Below, one piece after another: positions 46,581 to 60,784 of a stretch of DNA of 64,000 bases. Every line of letters starts with the position of its first letter. Within the stretch, counting starts at the first letter, position 1. The notes beneath the pieces are model-generated. The model did no database searches, was not told the origin of the DNA, and saw only the letters and a program-made list of their open reading frames with translations. The translations under genes were made by a program, and so were the position numbers. The stretch is from NCBI GenBank assembly GCA_030674185.1, contig JAPXFY010000022.1, forward strand, positions 36,100,040 to 36,164,039, given 5' to 3'. The DNA is from Monoplex corrugatus. Its lineage: Eukaryota; Mollusca; Gastropoda; Littorinimorpha; Ranellidae.

Positions 46581-47941
46581 TCACACAGATCAACATGTTA
46601 CTTAACACAGGTCAACAGGTGATTTCACACAGGCAACAGGTTATTTCAAATAGGTCAACACGTTACTTCACACAGGTCAACAAGTTACTTCACACAGGTC
46701 AACAGGTTATTTCACACAGGTCAACAGGTTATTTCACACAGGCCAACAGGTTATTTCACACAGGCCAACAGGTTACGTCACACAGGCCAACAGGTTATTT
46801 CACACAGGCCAACAGGTTACGTCACACAGGCCACCAAGTTATTTCACACAGGTCAACAGGTTATTTCACACAGGCCAACAGGTTATTTCACACAGGCCAA
46901 CAGTTTTTTTCACACAGGTCAACAGGTTACTTCACACAGGTCAAAATGTTACCTCCCACAGATCAACATGTTACTTCACGCAGGCCAACATGTTACTTCA
47001 CATAGGCCATCATTTTATTTTACACAGGCCAACAGGTTGTTTTACATAGGCCAACAGATTTCACAGGCCAACAGGTTGTTTTACATAGGCCAACAGGTTG
47101 TTTTACACAGGTCAACAGATTACACAGGCCAACAGGTTACACAGGCCAACAGATTACACAGGCCAACAGGTTGTTTTACATAGGCCAACAGATTACACAG
47201 GCCAACAGGTTGTTTTACACAGGTCAACAGGTTGTTTTACACAGGTCAACAGATTACACAGGCCAACAAATTACACAGGCCAACAGATCACACAGGCCAA
47301 CAGGTTGTTTTACACAGGCCAACAGGTTGTTTTACACAGGCCAACAGGTTGTTTTACACAGGCCAAAAGATTACACAGGCCAACAGATTACACAGGCCAA
47401 CAGATCACACAGGCCAACAGGTTACACAGGCCAACAGATTACACAGGCCAACAGGTTGTTTTACATAGGCCAACAGATTACACATGCCAACAGGTTGTTT
47501 TACAATGGTCAACAGGTTGTTTTACACAGGTCAACAGATTACACAAGCCAACAGGTTACACAGGCCAACAGATTACACAGGCCAACAGGTTGTTTTACAC
47601 AGGCCAACAGGTTGTTTTACACAGGTCAACAGATTACACAGGCCAACAGATTACACAGGCCAACAGATTACACAGGCCAACAGGTTGTTTTACACAGGCC
47701 AACAGATTACACAGGCCAACAGGTTGTTTTATATAGGCCAACAGGTTGTTTTACATAGGCCAACAGGTTGTTTTACATAGGCCAATAGGTTGTTTACATA
47801 GGCCAACAGGTTGTTTTACATAGGCCAACAGGTTGTTTTACATAGGTCAACAGGTTGTTTTACACAGGTCAACAGGTTGTTTTACACAGGCCAACGGGTT
47901 GTTTTACACAGGTCAACAGGTTATTTCACACAGGCCAACAG
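46581..47941. repeat. 22-bp satellite, block 3 (type I then type II)
   Basis: A short type I part (46,581 to ~47,010) and a ~930-bp type II part nearly identical to that of block 2. It equals block 2 with about 1 kb of type I monomers missing. Confidence 0.96.
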
Positions 47942-49907
<1,966 letters not shown>

Positions 49908-51532
49908 TCACACAGATCAACATGTTACTTAACACAGGTCAACAGGTGATTTCACACAGGCAACAGGTTATTTCAAATAGGTCAACACGTTACTTCACAC
50001 AGGTCAACAAGTTACTTCACACAGGTCAACAGGTTATTTCACACAGGTCAACAGGTTATTTCACACAGGCCAACAGGTTATTTCACACAGGCCAACAGGT
50101 TACGTCACACAGGCCAACAGGTTATTTCACACAGGCCAACAGGTTACGTCACACAGGCCACCAAGTTATTTCACACAGGTCAACAGGTTATTTCACACAG
50201 GTCAACAGGCTATTTCACACAGGCCAACAGGTTACTTCACATAGTCCAACTTGTTATTTCACATAGGCCAACTGGTTATTTCACATAGGCCAACTGGTTA
50301 TTTCACACAGGTGAACAGGTTATTTCACACAGGCCAACAGGTTATTTCACATAGGTCAACAGGTTATTTCACACAGGTCAACACGTTACTTCACACAGGC
50401 CAACAGATTACTTCACACAGGTCAACAGGTTATTTCACACAGGTCAACAGGTTATTTCACACAGGCCAACAGGTTATTTCACACAGGCCAACAGATTTTT
50501 TCACACAGGTCAACAGGTTACTTCACACAGGTCAAAATGTTACCTCCCACAGATCAACATGTTACTTCACGCAGGCCAACATGTTACTTCACATAGGCCA
50601 TCATTTTATTTTACACAGGCCAACAGGTTGTTTTACATAGGCCAACAGATTTCACAGGCCAACAGGTTGTTTTACATAGGCCAACAGGTTGTTTTACACA
50701 GGTCAACAGATTACACAGGCCAACAGGTTACACAGGCCAACAGATTACACAGGCCAACAGGTTGTTTTACATAGGCCAACAGATTACACAGGCCAACAGG
50801 TTGTTTTACACAGGTCAACAGGTTGTTTTACACAGGTCAACAGATTACACAGGCCAACAAATTACACAGGCCAACAGATCACACAGGCCAACAGGTTGTT
50901 TTACACAGGCCAACAGGTTGTTTTACACAGGCCAACAGGTTGTTTTACACAGGCCAAAAGATTACACAGGCCAACAGATTACACAGGCCAACAGATCACA
51001 CAGGCCAACAGGTTACACAGGCCAACAGATTACACAGGCCAACAGGTTGTTTTACATAGGCCAACAGATTACACATGCCAACAGGTTGTTTTACAATGGT
51101 CAACAGGTTGTTTTACACAGGTCAACAGATTACACAAGCCAACAGGTTACACAGGCCAACAGATTACACAGGCCAACAGGTTGTTTTACACAGGCCAACA
51201 GGTTGTTTTACACAGGTCAACAGATTACACAGGCCAACAGATTACACAGGCCAACAGATTACACAGGCCAACAGGTTGTTTTACACAGGCCAACAGATTA
51301 CACAGGCCAACAGGTTGTTTTATATAGGCCAACAGGTTGTTTTACATAGGCCAACAGGTTGTTTTACATAGGCCAATAGGTTGTTTACATAGGCCAACAG
51401 GTTGTTTTACATAGGCCAACAGGTTGTTTTACATAGGTCAACAGGTTGTTTTACACAGGTCAACAGGTTGTTTTACACAGGCCAACGGGTTGTTTTACAC
51501 AGGTCAACAGGTTATTTCACACAGGCCAACAG
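49908..51532. repeat. 22-bp satellite, block 4 (type I then type II)
   Basis: Type I from 49,908 to ~50,600, then ~930 bp of type II nearly identical to blocks 2 and 3. Confidence 0.96.
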
Positions 51533-52589
51533 CCTTCAAAAGATCTGTTGTCAAACCCCTTCTAAAGAAAGCCACACTTGACCCCAACACGCTAAAAAAT
51601 TATCGCCCAGTTTCAAATCTCTCATTCTTGTCAAAAGTCATGGAAAAGATCGTACTTAAACAGCTTCTCGCTTATCTAAATGAACATAAACTCATCAGTC
51701 CATCTCAGTCGGCATATCGACCCCATCACAGCACTGAAACTGCTCTTCTTAAAGTGACAAATGATATACTTCTTAGCCTTGACTCTCGAAACGTTTCTGT
51801 CTTGACACTGCTAGATCTCTCAGCTGCTTTTGATACCATTGACCATCATGTCCTCCTAAAGAGACTCCAGTTTGCTTTTGGCATCTCTGGTACAGTGCTA
51901 AAATGGTTCACATCCTATCTGTCTCACCGAACACAATCTGTTTCCATCAAAGACTGCTGTTCTGGATACAAAGATTTAACTTGTGGTGTTCCACAAGGAT
52001 CTGTGCTTGGACCTGTTCTTTTCATCCTCTATACAAAACCTCTTGCAGACCTGATTAAGTCTCACTCAATCAATTCCCAATCATTTGCCGACGACACTCA
52101 GCTGTATGTCTCTGCTCCTCCAACCAACATGTCACCATCAGTATCTTCCTTAGAAAAATGTATTCTTGACATCAAATCCTGGATGCTTCAAAATAAACTC
52201 AAACTCAATGATGACAAAACTGAAGCATTATTTCTTCATTCATCATCAAAACATCCTTCTCATCAGCAGCCTAAGTCCATATCAGTTTGTGGCAATGATG
52301 TCACCTTTTCTCCATCTGCTCGTAATCTTGGCTTTCAAATGACAGAGAACATGAGTGTCGACTTACACATTAAACATGTGTGCCGTTCAGCCTATCTTGA
52401 ACTACGTCGCATTAGTTCAATTCGTCATCTCACCTCAGCTAATACCAAAAAAACTCTGGTATCTGCCCTTGTCTTGTCAAAATTAGATTACTGTAATTCA
52501 ATTCTATCAGGCTGCTCCAAACATTATCTTGATAAGCTTCAGAAAGTTCAGAATTCTGCTGCAAGAATGGTACTGAAGGCATCCAAATA
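51533..52589 (+). pseudogene. LINE RT domain copy D, broken by transposon insertion
   Basis: Identical in layout to copy B up to residue ~352 (KASKY), where the Tc1-like element enters at a TA. The remaining C-terminal domain resumes at 54,210 and ends at 54,558. RT catalytic motifs are complete in the left part. The frame reads 6 foreign codons before a stop at 52,608. Confidence 0.88.
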
Positions 52590-54207
52590 TACTACACGTC
52601 ATTATTGAAGGGCCAGGAACGTTTTTGAGTCAATTTTTGAAAGGAGAAATAACCTATTTTCTCTTACTCTTTTCTCCAATTCGTTGCCGTAACTGAATGG
52701 ATAAGAGCTCAGACAACATTGCAGTTTCCTTTTGGCACGTGTTTGGGGATTTGCCGATTTGCAATGGGCGGCCCAAGGAAGACAATTTCCACACGAAATT
52801 GTCGAATCTTCAGCAGGGTCTCTCTGACGACGCAGGCAAGGTAGCGACAAAATTCGCTTTGCACGTGCAAGGCAAGCCCTTTTTGAACACTACTCCAGCC
52901 AAAGTTGCCCGCAGACGAGGATAAAAAGGACCCGTTCTTGGTTCGTTTTAACCATGCTTGCAAGACGACGGATGACGGATGAGCAGCGGGGGAGAGCCCT
53001 CGCTCTGCTTGATGAAGGCCTAGCGCAGCGGGAAGTTGCTAGACGACTTGAAGTGTCGCATTCCACAATCCAGAGACTGCTGGAGCGCTTCAATGAGACT
53101 GGAGCAGTCCAGGAAAGGCGTCACACGGGTCGACCCAGAGTAACGACAAGACAGCAAGACCGCTACCTTGCCCTCTCCGTCCTGAGGGAAAGGGCATCCA
53201 CTGCGGTGACCTTGAGGGGTCAGCTGAGGGACGCAACAGGTGCTAACATCAGCTGCAGCACGGTGAGAAGACGGCTACATGAGGCAAACTTGAGGTCACG
53301 GAGACCGGCCGTCCGACCCGTGCTGTCACCGGTCAACAGAGTGCGCCGCATGACCTGGGCCAGGGAGCACGTGACCTGGACAAGGCAACAGTGGGCCCGG
53401 GTCTTGTTTTCGGATGAGTCCAGGTTCACCCTGACCTTTAACGATGGCCGGGCTCGGGTGTGGCGACGTCAAGGGGAGAGGTTCGCTGACGCCACTGTCC
53501 AAGAGCATAACCGGTACGGCGGCGGGTCGGTGATGGTGTGGGGTGGCATGAGCCGTGGTACCCGGACCCCCCTGCTCCCCATTGACGGCATCCTGAACGG
53601 GGTCCGGTACCGGGACGAGGTTCTGGCGGCCGTGGCACTGCCTGCGCTTGTGGACCTTGGTCAAGGCGCCATCTTCCAGGACGACAATGCACCTGCGCAT
53701 CGAGCACGCCTTGTGACCGACTTCCTGGAGCAGCATGAAGTCGTCCGTATGGCCTGGCCAGCGTGCTCACCTGACCTGAACCCAATTGAAGACCTCTGGG
53801 ATGTGCTCGGGAGGCGCATCAGGGACAACCACCCCCCACCGGGCACCCTGGCCAGGCTGGTCGACATCCTGCAGATCGAGTGGGCGGCCATCCCTCAGGA
53901 CACACTCCGTACCCTTGTGGGGTCGATGCATCGGCGCTGTGAAGCATGCATCCAGGCTCGGGGCGGACACACGCGATATTGAAAACAGATTGGCCAAATC
54001 TGACACTTTCTGTTTTTTGAAAAGGGGGGGGATGTTCCTTTAAATGCATGTGCTGTTCACTAATGGGTCATTGTGCTAATTTCTTTTTCCAAAACAGGTG
54101 TGGAAATGATGAAATAAAACATAGAATCAATTCTAAACATTGTCAATTATTTCAACTTAAAATTAGAGAGGAAGGAAGAAGTGGCCCTTAAATTATGATT
54201 AGGAGTA
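52590..54207 (+). mobile_element. Tc1-like DNA transposon 2, inserted in LINE copy D
   Basis: 1,618 bp flanked by a TA duplication (52,588-52,589 and 54,208-54,209). The uninterrupted copies read AAATATGATC here. Imperfect terminal inverted repeats share TACT at the tips and (T)GAAGGGCCA / TTAAGGGCCA about 18-27 bases in. One intact transposase gene fills the interior. The gene is much more GC-rich than the surrounding satellite. It differs clearly from the element at 20,858-22,453. Confidence 0.94.
52954..53982 (+). CDS. Tc1-like transposase, DD34E, intact
   Basis: 342 codons from MLARRRM, the same length as the first element's protein. An N-terminal paired helix-turn-helix (EGLAQREVARRLEVSHSTI, ~21-39) is followed by a GRPR hook at 59-62 and a second helix-turn-helix region. 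The catalytic domain has Asp154 (SDESRF), GGGSVMVWG (~189-197), Asp244 (FQDDNAPAHRA) and Glu279 (NPIEDLWDVL), with 34 residues between the last two. It ends in ARGGHTRY, parallel to KRGGHTHY of the first element. No stop or shift is seen, so it may encode a working transposase. Its GC-rich composition differs from its neighbours, which would fit a recent arrival. Confidence 0.94.
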   Translation: MLARRRMTDEQRGRALALLDEGLAQREVARRLEVSHSTIQRLLERFNETGAVQERRHTGRPRVTTRQQDRYLALSVLRERASTAVTLRGQLRDATGANISCSTVRRRLHEANLRSRRPAVRPVLSPVNRVRRMTWAREHVTWTRQQWARVLFSDESRFTLTFNDGRARVWRRQGERFADATVQEHNRYGGGSVMVWGGMSRGTRTPLLPIDGILNGVRYRDEVLAAVALPALVDLGQGAIFQDDNAPAHRARLVTDFLEQHEVVRMAWPACSPDLNPIEDLWDVLGRRIRDNHPPPGTLARLVDILQIEWAAIPQDTLRTLVGSMHRRCEACIQARGGHTRY

Positions 54208-54209
54208 TA

Positions 54210-54558
54210 TGATCATGTACAACCTCTCCTCAAAAATCTGCATTGGCTTCCTATCCAAGCAAGGATTGATTACAAACTTTCAACTCTCTGCCATTCCTTT
54301 TTCTCTGGAACTGCACCTCTCTACCTCTCAAACCTTCTCTCTGTATACACACCATCACGTCAACTTCGTTCCTCTTCTGATTCAAAAATACTTAACGTTC
54401 CTCATGTCAGAACTGCTACCTTTGGACAACGTTCTTTCTCCTTTGCAGCCCCCAAAACATGGAATTCCCTTCCACGTGAAATTAGAGAAATCTCATCAAC
54501 TCCGTCTTTCAAAAAAGCTCTGAAAACTCACCTTTTCAAGAAATACTATAACCTTTAA
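54210..54558 (+). pseudogene. LINE copy D: C-terminal remainder after Tc1 insertion
   Basis: Starts at TGATCATGTACAACC right after the TA duplication and encodes YDHVQPLL, LHWLPIQARIDYKLS and the rest of the C-terminal domain to the stop at 54,558. It joins the sequence that ends at 52,589. Confidence 0.9.
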
Positions 54559-54765
54559 ATTCTTCTGGCCTACCCTTTAATGTCTAGCTTATTTGGCTGT
54601 CTCGTTTGCTGCTTCGTGTTGTTTATTAAGTGACATGTTATTTAGTAATGATTGTATAATTAATCTCTTGTGTATGTATATCTGTGTTCAGGTTTGTATG
54701 TGTGTATGTGAGTGAGTGAGTGATTGAATCAGTGCGTGTGTATGTGTGTCTGTGTCTATGCGCGC

Positions 54766-54903
<138 letters not shown>

Positions 54904-55137
54904 GTGTGTGTGTGATCCTTTATCCTTAACTTAATGTTGCTTAGGTTTTTTATAACAAGTTACCAATGTGTTATCTATCACTATTTTTAATTTTGACTTG
55001 ATTTGTACATCACTGTTGCTTGTCTATCATGGATTGCTGCTTATGATAACGTCTGTTAAGTGCACAGAGCTCTGGCATCTTGTTAGAGGAGTGCGCTATA
55101 CAAATGCTTCATTATTATTATTATTATTATTATTATT

Positions 55138-57867
55138 TCACACAGATCAACATGTTACTTAACACAGGTCAACAGGTGATTTCACACAGGCAACAGGTTA
55201 TTTCACACAGGTCAACAGGTTATTTCACACAGGCCAACAGGTTATTTCACACAGGCCAACAGGTTATTTCATACAGGTCAACAGGTTACTTCGCACAGGC
55301 CAACAGGTTCTTTCACACAGGTCAACAGATTACTTCACACAGGCCAACAGGTTATTTCACACAGGTCAACAGATTACTTCACACAGGCCAACAGGTTATT
55401 TCACACAGGCCAACATGTTATTTCACACAGGTCAACAGATTACTTCACACAGGTCAGCACGTTACTTCACACAGGTCAACACGTTACTTCACACAGATCA
55501 ACACGTTACTTCACACAGGCCAACAGGTTATTTCACACAGGCCAACAGGTTATTTCACACAGACCAACAGGTTATTTCACCCAGATCAACATGTTACTTC
55601 ACACAGGTCAACAGGTTACTTCGCACAGGTCAACAGGTTACTTCACACAGGCCAACAGGTTATTTCACACAGGTCAACAGGTTATTTCTCACAGGCCACC
55701 AGGTTACTTCACACAGGTCAACAGGTTACTTCACACAGGTCAACAGGTTACTTCGCACAGGTCAACAGGTTACTTCACACAGGTCAACAGGTTACTTCAC
55801 ACAGGTCAACAGGTTATTTCACACAGGTCAACAGGTTATTTCACACAGGTCAACAGGTTATTTCACACAGGCCAACAGGTTATTTCACACAGGCCAACAG
55901 TTTTTTTCACACAGGTCAACAGGTTACTTCACACAGGTCAAAATGTTACCTCCCACAGATCAACATGTTACTTCACGCAGGCCAACATGTTACTTCACAT
56001 AGGCCATCATTTTATTTTACACAGGCCAACAGGTTGTTTTACATAGGCCAACAGATTTCACAGGCCAACAGGTTGTTTTACATAGGCCAACAGGTTTTTT
56101 ACACAGGTCAACAGATTACACAGGCCAACAGGTTACACAGGCCAACAGATTTACACAGGCCAACAGGTTGTTACATAGGCCACAGATTACACAGGCCAAC
56201 AGGTTGTTTTACACAGGTCAACAGGTGTTTTACACAGGTCCAACAGATTACACAGGCACAAATTCACAGGCCAACAGATCACAAGGCCAACAGGTTGTTT
56301 TACACAGGCCAACAGGTTGTTTCTACACAGGCCAACAGGTTTTTTACACAGGCCAAAGATTTACACAGGCCAACAGATTACACAGGCAACAGATCACACA
56401 GGCCAACAGGTTACACCAGGCCAACAGATTTACACAGGCCAACAGGTTGTTTTACATAGGCCAACAGATTACACATGCCAACAGGTTTTTTACAAGGTCA
56501 ACAGGTTGTTTACACAGGTCAACAGTTACACAAGCCAATAGTTACCACCAGGCCAACATGTTACTACACAGGCCAACAGTTTTTTACACAGGCCAACAGG
56601 TTGTTTTACACAGGTCAACAGATTTACACAGGCAACAGATTACACAGGCCAACAGATTACACAGGCCAACAGGTTGTTTTACACAGGCCAACAGATTACA
56701 CAGGCCAACAGGTTGTTTTATATAGGCCAACAGGTTGTTTTACATAGGCCAACAGGTTGTTTTACATAGGCCAACAGGTTGTTTACATAGGCCAACAGGT
56801 TGTTTTACATAGGCCAACAGGTTGTTTTACATAGGTCAACAGGTTGTTTTACACAGGTCAACAGGTTGTTTTACACAGGCCAACGGGTTGTTTTACACAG
56901 GTCAACAGGTTGTTTTACACAGGTCAACAGGTTGTTTTACACAGGCCAACAGGTTGTTTTACACAGGCCAACAGGTTGTATTACACAGATCAACAGACTA
57001 CACAGACCAACAGGTTGTTTTACATAGGCCAACAGTTTGTTTTACACAGGCCAACTTGTTATTTTACACAGGTCAACAGATTACACAGGCCAACAGGTTC
57101 TTTTACATAGGCCATCAGGTTGTTTTACATTGGTCAACAGATGACACAGGCCAACAGGTTGTTTTGCACAGGTCAACAATGCACAGGCCAACAGGTTGTT
57201 TTACATAGGCCAACAGATTACACAGGCCAACAGGTTGTTTTGCACAGGTCACAGTATTCAAGGTAACTGTTACTTCACACAGATCAACATGTTACTTCAC
57301 GCAGGCCAACATGTTACTCACTAGGCCAACATTTATTTTACACAGGCCAACAGGTTGTTTTACACAGGCCAACAGTTTACACAGGCCAACAGATTACACA
57401 GGCCAACAGGTTGTTTTACACAGGCCGACAGATTACACAGGCCAACAGGTTGTTTTACACAGGCCAACATGTTGTTTTACACAGGCCAACAGATTACACA
57501 ACCAGCAGATTACACAGGCCAACAGATTACACAGGCCAACAGTGTTTTACATAGTCACATATGTGTAATATGTTACTTGTAAGCAACAGGTTTTTACACA
57601 GGCAACTGATTACACAGGCCAACTTTTTTTTTTACATAGGCCAACAGACTACACAGGCCAACAGGTTGTTTTACATAGGCCAACAGGTTGTTTTACATAG
57701 CCAACAGGTTACACAGTCCAACTGATTGTTTTACACAGGCCAACAGGTTGTTTTACATAGGCCAACAGGTTACACAGTCCAACAGGTTGTTTTACACAGG
57801 CCAACAGGTTACACAGACCAACAGGTTGTTTTACATAGGCCAACAGACTACACAGGGCAACAGGTTT
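55138..57867. repeat. 22-bp satellite, block 5 (type I then indel-rich type II)
   Basis: Type I from 55,138 to ~56,010 reproduces the monomer variants of block 2 from ~42,890 on (for example TTCATACAGG and TTCGCACAGG in the same order). Type II follows. From about 56,090 to 57,600 it carries many one-base gains and losses absent from the matching parts of blocks 2-4. The array ends in degenerate monomers near 57,867. Confidence 0.94.
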
Positions 57868-58420
57868 GTGCCCATTTTCCCTTGCACAGAAATCTTATCT
57901 TTTAGAAAACAATCATAATTAATGAACACATAACTGCTAACAGAAAAGTGAAAATAAATAACTACGAAAAGCGAAAACACCCACAAACAAGATTATTTCA
58001 ATGAAGTGCAGATCAATTTCCACCAACCCAGCACATCTGGGTGGGTTATTTCCTTATATCAAATCATTGTGAGTTCTGATTCTGCAGCCTCTGGATGTTA
58101 TCCCAACTAAACTTCCCAATTTCTCCAAGAGTTACACGTAATATTACCTTGTAGCTTGTCTAGTTTTGACAACAAATTAAGAAATTCACACGTGTGCTGT
58201 AATAATGAAAGTGGAATAACTCATTAATGCTGAACGTTTTGTCTGTCTACCTGCCAACGGGTCCAAACGACCAAAACACAGAATTGCTTTGTGGCAGATG
58301 GATAATAAGTGGAGACGTTTATGCTCACTCCCCGTTCTTGGAAAAAGATTGTAGGAGTACTGTTTTTGTAAGATATCAACTTACGTTGTGCCTCCTCGTG
58401 GCGACAGGCGGTAACTGAGC
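57868..58420. other. No gene recognised
   Basis: Unique AT-rich sequence between the satellite and RTE copy 4. Nothing supported. Confidence 0.55.
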
Positions 58421-58565
58421 ACCTCACGGACTCGGGCTAAATCTCGTAGGACTCGGAGGAGGTCTGGACCCCAGACGTGCGGCATGCAGGCCCACCAGCG
58501 TGTCGATATGCCCTGGTGCCCACGAACCAGATCCCCAAGCTATGGGTAAATAGCTCCACTGCCGT

Positions 58566-59580
58566 GTGGACATCTCGGCAGAGAGTAAGGCTAAGGGAGT
58601 TAACCCTGAAAAAAAAACCGATGAAACCACCATCGTCGTAGTTTTCCCCAGGAAAACCATGGACAAAAGAAAGATGAAGAAGAAAGTTAACGACGTCAAT
58701 AGGTGCTCCTGTGGAGCACCTTCGTCCGATAGGGACTGTCATGCGGCTCAGGTGAAACCAGACCCTCAGCCAGCTACTGCGACCAAAATTAAACCCAAAG
58801 TCAAACTTAGAAACACCAAAATAGCAACATGGAACATCAGAACACTGTTGCAGAAAGGTAAATTAGACAATATGAAAATGGAGATGGAAAGGCTTAACAT
58901 CAGTATTTTAGGACTAGGGAAAGTGAGATGGAAGGGGGCAGGCATGACAACATCAGGAGAATATACAGTGATATACTCTGGTGGTAATTCACATGAAAGA
59001 GGAATAGGCATCATAATGGACAAAGACAAATCAAAAGCAGTTAAGGGATACTGGGCAGCCTCCGACAGAGTTTTGCTGGTCAAAATTTGATATCAACATC
59101 ATACAGGTGTATGCACCAACATCCGCACGTACTCAGGAAGACATCGACAACTTCTACGAAGTTTTAGAGATGGCCAAGGTCCAATGTAAATCACATGAAG
59201 TTACAGTCATAATGGGAGATTTTAATGCTAAAGTGGGACAGGATAGGGTGGAAGATATACATGTAGTTGGACCTCATGGCCTTGGTACACAAAATGAAAG
59301 GGGAGGGAAACTTGTAGAATGGGCACAGATAGTAGGAAACACCTGGTTTGAGCAGCCTAACAGAAGAAAATGGACTTGGATGAGTCCAGGAGATAATACC
59401 AAAAATCCGATTGATTACATCCTGATCAACAAAAGATTTAGAAATTCTTTACTGTCAGCAAAAACACTACCAGGCGCAGACTGCAACAGTGACCACGATC
59501 CTGTAGTGGGAAGGTTTAGGCTGAAATTGAGGAAATGGAAACAGACCAAAAGCAACATCAAACTAAACCTTGAACTCTAA
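58566..59580 (+). pseudogene. RTE endonuclease domain, frameshifted
   Basis: The frame from 58,566 has a ~90-residue basic leader, then the APE endonuclease: WNIRTLLQKGKL (~58,830), ILGLGKVRWKGAG, SGGNSHERGIGIIM, and after a small deletion at ~59,088 that shifts frame, VYAPTSARTQEDID, MGDFNAKVG (~59,212), TWMSPGDN, PIDYILINKRF and SDHDPVV (~59,490). The catalytic Glu expected in the GLGEVRW motif is Lys here (GKVRW). Copy 3 keeps the Glu. With the frameshift and a stop at 59,580 the enzyme is inactive. Confidence 0.85.
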
Positions 59581-60586
59581 TTTAATGTACATGTTCAAAA
59601 CAAATTCAGTGCTCTGGAAAACGTTGGTGACAGTGAGGAACAATGGACAAAGTTGAGAAGTTCGATAAATGAAGCTTGTGAAGAAATCCCTAAGGCAGAA
59701 AGAAAAGCAAAAAAGAGCTGGATGACTAATGAAATTTTGGGCTTGATGGAGGAAAGGAGGAGGGCAAAGAGAAACGAGGAGATATACAGGAAGATAAACA
59801 AAGAAATCAGGTATAGGTGCAATGAAGCTAAGGAAGCTTGGCTGAACACAAAATGCAAAGAGATAGAAGAACGACACAAAATGGATCCTCAGGGTATGTA
59901 CAGACGAATTGAAGAAATTGTCCACAGGAAAAATACGTGCACATCAACTGGTTGCTTAAAATCGAAAGATGGCACGCTTATCATGGAAAAAGACAAAATA
60001 CTGGACAGATGGGGAGAGTACATTAAAGTTCAAATACCTGGGAACGGTCATTTCATCAGACGGCAGATGCACATCGGAAATAGCTGGCAGAATCGGCCAA
60101 GCCAAAACAGCATTCAAGAAGATGACAAGCATTCTTACTAATAAATGCCTATCAATTAACATCAGAGAGTCCTTGAATTTTATATAGAACCAATACTGTT
60201 GTACGGATGCGAGGCGTGGACAGTCAGCAGACAAAGCCAGAGGCAGCCGAGATGTGGTTTCTGAGAAGAATGTTGAGAGTTCCATGGACAGCAAAGAAAA
60301 CAAACGAGACAGTCTTGATGGAGGCAGACACAAGTAGATCACTGATAAGGAAGATTAGGAAAAGACAAGCAACATTTATAGTCCATTTTATGAGGAAGGG
60401 GGATTTGGAGCACCTGGTCACAACAGGAAAGCTGGAGGGAAAGAGAGCACAAGGTAGACCCAGGGAGAGAATGCTGGACGGACTTGCAGAGTGGCTGGGG
60501 ATGAGGAGGGTGGGAGAGATGCTAGGGGCAACGAGAGATAGAGATGAATGGAAGTCCATGGTCGCCAACGCCATGCGGCAGGGCAC
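59581..60586 (+). pseudogene. RTE linker fused to C-terminal region
   Basis: Continues the same frame as the endonuclease part after the stop (VQNKFSALENVGDSEEQW, KSWMTNEILGLMEERR, KILDRWGEYI). It then crosses the deletion junction into the thumb/C-terminal part in shifted frames (FKYLGTVISSDGRC, then a 60,207-60,590 frame with RRMLRVPWTAKKTNETVL, LEHLVTTGKLEG and RPRERMLDGLAEWLG). No RT catalytic motif is present. Confidence 0.82.
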
Positions 60587-60784
60587 CTGATGATGATGAT
60601 GATCAACTGGTAGAAAATATTGTTGATATTTCCTTTATCTTATCAATGATGATAGTGCTATCAGGATACCTGCTTTTTTCTGAATACAATGTTGACTTTA
60701 ATATCACCACAACCATTTCCATCATGTTCCTGGGAAACTCGCAAAAATATTCAAGGATGCCATCATTTGCCAATCAAAACAGTC

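Larger units (their letters stand above)
58421..60602 (+). mobile_element. RTE-like LINE, copy 4, with RT core deleted
   Basis: Plus-strand copy with a probable 5' leader, a complete APE endonuclease region and the C-terminus, ending in GATGATGATGATGAT at 60,587-60,602. A deletion at about 60,026 joins GEYIK (linker) directly to FKYLGTVISSDG (thumb), removing the whole RT palm. The 5' boundary is uncertain. I place it just upstream of the GC-rich leader. It is the only copy here with the 5' end of the endonuclease ORF. Confidence 0.86.

Noticed and set aside
53220..54049. Minus-strand frames across the second Tc1-like transposase
   Set aside because: Antisense shadows caused by the GC-rich coding sequence.
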